Origin: Negativibacillus sp.
GTDB lineage: Bacteria; Bacillota; Clostridia; Oscillospirales; Ruminococcaceae
Direction of reading: 5' to 3'
Assembly (NCBI GenBank): GCA_020024325.1
Contig: JAHHTY010000067.1
Location: forward strand, 1 to 9,644
DNA: 9,644 nt
A program made the position numbers and the translations under genes. Below the pieces are notes generated by a model that searched no databases, was not told the origin of the DNA, and saw only the letters and a list, made by a program, of their open reading frames with translations. Positions 6,639-9,644 of this stretch are shown here, piece after piece. Positions within the stretch are counted from its first letter, which is position 1. The number at the start of each line of letters is the position of its first letter.

Positions 6639-6668
6639 TTGACGATTTACACACACTCATAGTATAAT
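6639..6668 (+). promoter_or_regulatory. Sigma-A-type promoter for the ABC-F gene
   Basis: TTGACG (6639-6644) and a perfect TATAAT (6663-6668) are spaced 18 bp. The predicted start near 6675 gives a leader of about 65 nt before the TTG start. Confidence 0.8.
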
Positions 6669-6739
6669 AACTTTTAGTTCATTTTGTTTAGCATAAGATT
6701 TTTTATAAAAAATTTTGATAGAAATGGAGGTTTTTTGCC

Positions 6740-8572
6740 TTGATTTTACTGAATGCAGAAAAAATCTCAAAAGGATACAGCGACCGCCAGCTTTTAGACG
6801 GAGCCTCACTTGCCATCAACGAGGGCGATAAAATCGGTTTGATTGGTGTCAACGGTACAGGCAAATCTACTTTATTAAAAATTATAGCCGGTCTTGATTT
6901 CCCCGACAGCGGAATGGTTACGCGTGCAGGTGGTGTCAGAGTGGCTTACCTGCCCCAAAATCCTGTTTTTGAACCGGAGGCCACCATTTTACAGCAGGTA
7001 ATGAAGGGGGTTTCCATCAATGAAGAACAGGCAGATGAAGCACGCATCCGCCAACAGGCAGACGAATATCAGTGCAAGATGATTTTAACAAAACTTGGTC
7101 TCTTTGATTATGATGAAAAAATCCACCTTCTTTCCGGTGGTCAAAAGCGTCGTGTTGCCCTTGCCTGTGCCCTTGCAGCAGAAGCTGAGGTTTTGATTCT
7201 GGATGAGCCTACCAACCACATTGACAGTGAAATGGTTGATTGGTTGGAAAGCTATTTAAAGCGCTTTCAGGGGGCTGTATTGATGGTTACCCATGACCGC
7301 TATTTCTTGGAACGAGTAGTAAACCGCATTGTGGAGTTAGATCATGGGCAACTATTCTCCTACCCTGCAAATTATTCTCAATATCTGGAGTTAAAAGCAC
7401 AACGTGAAGAAATGTTGCTTGCAACCGAACGCAAACGTCAAAGTCTTTACCGCCAAGAACTTGCGTGGATTCAACGTGGTGCTCGTGCAAGAAGCACAAA
7501 AGCACAGTTTCGTGTTAACCGCTTTGAAGAATTAAAAAACTCTGAGTATATTCCAGACCAATCTAAACTAGAAGTATCTGCTCTTTCTTCCCGCCTTGGA
7601 AAAAAGATTATTGAAATTGAAAATATCTCTAAATCTTTTGATGGAAACCTTTTAATCAAAGATTTCAGCTATAATCTGCTCAAAGGCGATCGTGTTGGTA
7701 TTATCGGTCCTAATGGCTATGGTAAATCGACCTTAGTTAAAATTATCTGCGGGTTACTGGAACCAGACTCCGGTCGTGTTGTTCGTGGAGATACCGTTAA
7801 GATTGGTTATTTTTCTCAGGAATCCTTTATCGGACAGGAATGCGATCCATCCACCAAAGCAATTGATTATATCAAAGGAATTTCTCAGGAGATAGACACA
7901 CCGGAAGGCAAGCTAACCGCTTCCCAAATGATGGAAAAATTTCTCTTTCCTTCCGACCTTCAGTATACCGAAATTGCCCGCCTTTCCGGTGGAGAGCGCA
8001 GACGGTTATATCTGCTGCGTGTGTTGATGGAGGCTCCTAATGTACTTGTCTTAGATGAACCGACCAACGATTTGGACATTGAAACATTATCTGTTCTGGA
8101 AGAGTATCTCCAGGATTTTCCGGGTGTTGTTATTGCTGTCAGCCACGACCGATACTTTTTGGATAAACTGATGAACCATGTTTTTGTACTGTCAGGTGAT
8201 GGCAAAATCAATCACTATACTGGCGGATATGCCGACTATCGTGACGATGTTGCCGCACAGGAAAAAGCCAAAAAAGCCGCTGAAACCACTTCAACATCGA
8301 AGTCTACACAAGATGGACGAAATCAGCGGGAAAAATTAAAATTCTCGTTTAAAGAACAGCGTGAGTACGACCAGATTGACGGCGTTATTGCTGAGCTTGA
8401 GGAGAAAATATCGGAAACTGAAAAAGCAATTCGTGATAATTCCAGCGATTACTCTGCTTTGCAGGAATTAACCGAACAAAAAGAGCAACTGGAAGCCGAG
8501 CTTTCAGAGAAGATGGAACGCTGGGTTTACCTTAACGACCTTGCCGAACGTATAGAAGCTCAAAAGAAATAG
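6740..8572 (+). CDS. ABC-F family ATPase, Uup-like, with C-terminal coiled coil
   Basis: This 610-aa soluble protein has two fused ABC domains and no membrane segments, which defines ABC-F translation factors that bind the ribosomal E site. Domain 1: Walker A GVNGTGKST (36-44), Q-loop Q73, signature LSGGQ (131-135), Walker B LILDEP with E156, H-loop H185. A basic helical linker at about 200-285 (RGARARSTKAQFRVNRFEEL) is the P-site tRNA interaction region. Domain 2: Walker A GPNGYGKST (323-331), signature LSGGE (415-419), Walker B LVLDEP with E440, H-loop H469. A Lys/Ala/Thr-rich tether leads to a coiled coil at about 530-610 (KFSFKEQREYDQIDG...), the mark of the Uup type. Both sites look active. 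The start is a TTG at 6740, 9 nt after GGAGG; the resulting MILLNAEKISKGY is a normal family N-terminus. A resistance role is not indicated. Its original terminator appears to have been split by an insertion. Confidence 0.95.
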   Translation: MILLNAEKISKGYSDRQLLDGASLAINEGDKIGLIGVNGTGKSTLLKIIAGLDFPDSGMVTRAGGVRVAYLPQNPVFEPEATILQQVMKGVSINEEQADEARIRQQADEYQCKMILTKLGLFDYDEKIHLLSGGQKRRVALACALAAEAEVLILDEPTNHIDSEMVDWLESYLKRFQGAVLMVTHDRYFLERVVNRIVELDHGQLFSYPANYSQYLELKAQREEMLLATERKRQSLYRQELAWIQRGARARSTKAQFRVNRFEELKNSEYIPDQSKLEVSALSSRLGKKIIEIENISKSFDGNLLIKDFSYNLLKGDRVGIIGPNGYGKSTLVKIICGLLEPDSGRVVRGDTVKIGYFSQESFIGQECDPSTKAIDYIKGISQEIDTPEGKLTASQMMEKFLFPSDLQYTEIARLSGGERRRLYLLRVLMEAPNVLVLDEPTNDLDIETLSVLEEYLQDFPGVVIAVSHDRYFLDKLMNHVFVLSGDGKINHYTGGYADYRDDVAAQEKAKKAAETTSTSKSTQDGRNQREKLKFSFKEQREYDQIDGVIAELEEKISETEKAIRDNSSDYSALQELTEQKEQLEAELSEKMERWVYLNDLAERIEAQKK

Positions 8573-8669
8573 AGGAAATATTCTGTAACAACTTGCAAGG
8601 ATACTCAAATTTTGTTTATGACTCTTTTCTATTTTCATATCTTATAATGCTTATCTTATCATGTATAAT
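8573..8669. other. Spacer after the ABC-F gene
   Basis: This AT-rich sequence has no open frame with a ribosome-binding site and no hairpin. It leads into the left arm of the split terminator at 8670. Confidence 0.5.
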
Positions 8670-8680
8670 AAGCTCCGATT
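8670..8680 (+). repeat. Left arm of a terminator split by the insertion
   Basis: AAGCTCCGATT is the exact reverse complement of AATCGGAGCTT at 9543-9553. With the intervening element and one AAT duplicate removed, the arms close around a 5-nt loop (ATAAA) followed by TTTGC, forming a typical Rho-independent terminator about 100 nt after the ABC-F stop. Confidence 0.7.
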
Positions 8681-8685
8681 ATAAA

Positions 8686-8688
8686 AAT
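8686..8688. repeat. Putative target-site duplication, left copy
   Basis: AAT directly before the presumed left IS end matches AAT at 9543-9545 directly after the presumed right end. Three bp is a usual duplication length for the IS3 family. Short length makes this supportive, not decisive. Confidence 0.45.
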
Positions 8689-8695
8689 TCAACTG

Positions 8696-8749
8696 CACCC
8701 CATTTGTAAGACGGTATGATATACTACCTGATAAATGGGGTGATTTTTT
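8696..8749 (+). terminator. Hairpin with T-run at the left end of the IS remnant
   Basis: CACCCCATTT (8696-8705) pairs perfectly with AAATGGGGTG (8733-8742). Between them lies an inner stem, GTAT-GAT-ATAC (8714-8724), with symmetric 8-nt internal loops on each side. A T6 run follows at 8744-8749. It overlaps the left inverted repeat. It may stop transcription entering the element from the ABC-F gene. Confidence 0.5.
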
Positions 8750-8808
8750 ACGCTAAAAGGAATACCAAACAATACACATCAAAATTCAAATACCATCTGA
8801 AACACAAA
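8740..8808 (+). pseudogene. Possible stub of IS3 orfA
   Basis: A GTG-initiated frame reads MIFYAKRNTKQYTSKFKYH and onward for about 23 codons. The 'YTSKFK' pattern resembles the start of IS3-family OrfA helix-turn-helix proteins (typically 'Y..EFK'). It then runs straight into orfB sequence in another frame, so the rest of orfA has been deleted. There is no good ribosome-binding site. The similarity is short and the call is tentative. Confidence 0.35.
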
Positions 8809-8809
8809 T

Positions 8810-9496
8810 ATGAAACAACAAAAGCAGATCACCGCTATTTACCACGAGAGTAAATGTCGACATGGGCATCGCCACATTACGAAAGAACTGCGCAACCGCA
8901 AAATTTATCTAAATCACAAGACGGTCCAATTTTGGATGAAACTGCTAGGCCTTGTTTGCCGTATTATATGAAGAAATATTGTTTCTATAAAGGAGAAGTC
9001 GGTAAAATGACGCCCAATCTTCTGTAATGGAACTCCCACACGGATAAGCAAAACCAGAAGTAGGTTATGGACATAACGGAATTCGGCTCGTTTGAAGAAA
9101 AACTATATCTTTCCCTATTCTTGATTTATGCAGCAAGTAATTTGGTCAGCTACACAATTTCGGGTAGACCGTTTCTCAGTATGCTGATCTTTATGTTGGA
9201 CAAGGCGTTTGAGCAGAGCAATTTAATTCCTCACTTCGACCAAGGCTGAAAGTAGCAGCAAGTACTTAGAAACAAATGTATCCGACAAAGTGTGAACCGC
9301 AAGGAGAACTGTTTGGAGAATGCTGTCATTGAGAACTTCTACGCTCCATTGAAAAGCGAACTGCTTTATCTACAAAAATTTGAGTCCATGGAGCACTTCA
9401 AAACAGAGCTAATTGAATATTTTGATTACAGTAAAGGCAAAGTTAAAGGGCCTGCCGCCTGCTTTGCACAGACAACAAGCCCTTTTGCCAGTTTGA
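8810..9496 (+). pseudogene. IS3-family transposase orfB remnant, frameshifted with multiple stops
   Basis: The DDE transposase reading is recognisable in three frame segments. From 8810 it reads MKQQKQITAIYHESK, then RHGHRHITKELRNRKIYLNHKTVQ to CRI, matching the family's 'YGYRRIT.ELRN...NHKTVQRLM' region. A frameshift near 8963-8970 moves to the frame KKYCFYKGEVGKMTPNLL. Stops follow at TAA 9025, TAG 9061, TGA 9247 and TAG 9253. The catalytic region is still legible: VMDITEF holds the first Asp (9070-9072), HFDQG the second (9238-9240), and ENAVIENFY the Glu. A further small deletion and frameshift near 9431-9437 leads to KAKLKGLPPALHRQQALLPV ending at TGA 9494-9496. The TAG at 9061 and TGA at 9247 fall where the family normally has Trp. 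The N-terminal part of orfB is probably missing as well. Confidence 0.88.
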
Positions 9497-9542
9497 ACAG
9501 TATTTATTTAAAAATATTATCTAACTTTTTAGTATAACTTCA

Positions 9543-9556
9543 AATCGGAGCTTTTT
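9543..9556 (+). repeat. Right arm of the split terminator plus T-run
   Basis: AATCGGAGCTT (9543-9553) is the exact complement of the arm at 8670-8680. It continues into TTT, giving a T5 tract as expected on the 3' side of a plus-strand terminator. The first three bases (AAT) are the right copy of the putative target duplication. Confidence 0.7.
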
Positions 9557-9578
9557 GCTCTTAAAACTTTACGATTGT

Positions 9579-9644
9579 TTAGTGTTTTTTATGAAAAACA
9601 ACAATTCCTCCGAAAGCCGCAATAGCAAGAGAAACAGCAGCTGC
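9579..9644 (-). CDS. C-terminal end of an unidentified minus-strand gene, cut by the window edge
   Basis: The minus strand is open from the window edge for 21 codons to a TAA at 9581-9579. It reads AAAVSLAIAAFGGIVVFHKKH, a single hydrophobic segment ending in a short basic tail. Such an ending is typical of C-terminally membrane-anchored proteins, including cell-wall surface proteins whose LPXTG-type motif would lie just upstream, outside the window. No family can be named from this. It would be convergent with the ABC-F gene across the split terminator, consistent with the alternating layout. Only the short open frame and its composition support it. Confidence 0.4.
   Translation of the reverse strand, partial: AAAVSLAIAAFGGIVVFHKKH

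Larger units (their letters stand above)
6396..6739. other. 344-bp divergent regulatory spacer between the TRIC and ABC-F genes
   Basis: No gene is seen here. From left to right it holds the TRIC ribosome-binding site (6404-6410), a 10-bp direct repeat TTATTGATAA (6419-6428 and 6442-6451), the 25-bp palindrome (6476-6500), a minus-strand promoter candidate (6502-6530), a palindrome half-site TAACACAAT (6606-6614), and a near-consensus plus-strand promoter (6639-6668). A 16-bp AT-only palindrome at 6698-6713 lies in the ABC-F leader, and the ABC-F ribosome-binding site is GGAGG at 6726-6730. The interval 6531-6600 shows nothing beyond AT-rich sequence. Confidence 0.7.
8689..9542 (+). mobile_element. 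Decayed and internally deleted IS3-family element (IS150-like)
   Basis: This is an 854-bp remnant of an element that in its family is usually about 1.4 kb. The left end reads TCAACTGCACCCC (8689-8701). The right end, read inward, is TGAAGTTATACTAAAAAG. After allowing one inserted base the two differ mostly by transitions, as expected for eroded terminal inverted repeats. Inside are a stub that may be the orfA N-terminus, then an orfB (DDE transposase) remnant with frameshifts and at least four stop codons. Most of orfA is missing. The element is oriented with its transposase on the plus strand and cannot encode a working transposase. The exact ends are inferred to within a base or two. Confidence 0.8.

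Noticed and set aside
6698..6713. 16-bp AT-only palindrome in the ABC-F leader as an attenuator
   Set aside because: Made only of A and T, such a palindrome arises easily in AT-rich spacers; no competing stem, leader peptide or U-tract was seen.
6740..8572. ABC-F protein as an antibiotic-resistance determinant
   Set aside because: The C-terminal coiled coil is of the housekeeping Uup type; nothing in the linker or the leader points to a resistance subclass.
9067..9537. The two short frames 9067-9249 and 9292-9537 as independent genes
   Set aside because: They lie in one frame separated by stops and read as consecutive pieces of the IS3 orfB transposase.

Overview
The window looks like a chromosomal segment of a low-GC Gram-positive anaerobe, most likely class Clostridia. 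The evidence is AT-rich spacers, strong purine ribosome-binding sites of GGAGG type, a TTG start, near-consensus sigma-A promoters, T-tailed hairpin terminators, a DUF1836 protein of the B. subtilis YkrK type and an uncharacterised FAD oxidoreductase with a cysteine cluster. Genus cannot be fixed from the sequence. No CRISPR array, tRNA, rRNA, phage module or recognisable defence system is present.

Layout from left to right: a lipoprotein gene cut by the window start (+, 1-768) with a perfect terminator; cardiolipin synthase (-, 1021-2547); the FAD oxidoreductase (+, 2766-4142); a DUF1836 putative regulator (-, 4248-4826); a PAQR/hemolysin III membrane protein (+, 5016-5672); a TRIC/UPF0126 membrane channel or transporter (-, 5736-6395); a Uup-like ABC-F ATPase (+, 6740-8572); a decayed IS3-family insertion (8689-9542); and the last 21 codons of a gene on the minus strand (9579-9644). 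Orientation alternates strictly, so every gene is probably its own transcription unit. Each tail-to-tail junction tends to hold one hairpin that may serve both strands, and each head-to-head junction holds a pair of divergent promoters.

No shared pathway is evident. Three products act at the membrane (cardiolipin synthase, PAQR protein, TRIC protein), one is a ribosome-associated ATPase, one is a probable DNA-binding regulator, and the lipoprotein and FAD protein are of unknown role. The best regulatory clues are the DUF1836/PAQR divergent promoter pair, whose -35 boxes lie only 6 bp apart, and a perfect 12+1+12 bp palindrome across the predicted start of the TRIC transcript, with a 9-bp partial copy ahead of the ABC-F promoter.

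The most informative structure is at the right end. The IS3-family remnant sits between two 11-bp inverted arms. Removing it together with one copy of a putative 3-bp target duplication (AAT) rebuilds an ideal intrinsic terminator with a 5-nt loop. The element therefore appears to have landed in the loop of a terminator lying between the ABC-F gene and the convergent gene at the window edge. It brought a hairpin and T-run of its own that may now do the termination. I found no convincing wholly new multi-gene system.
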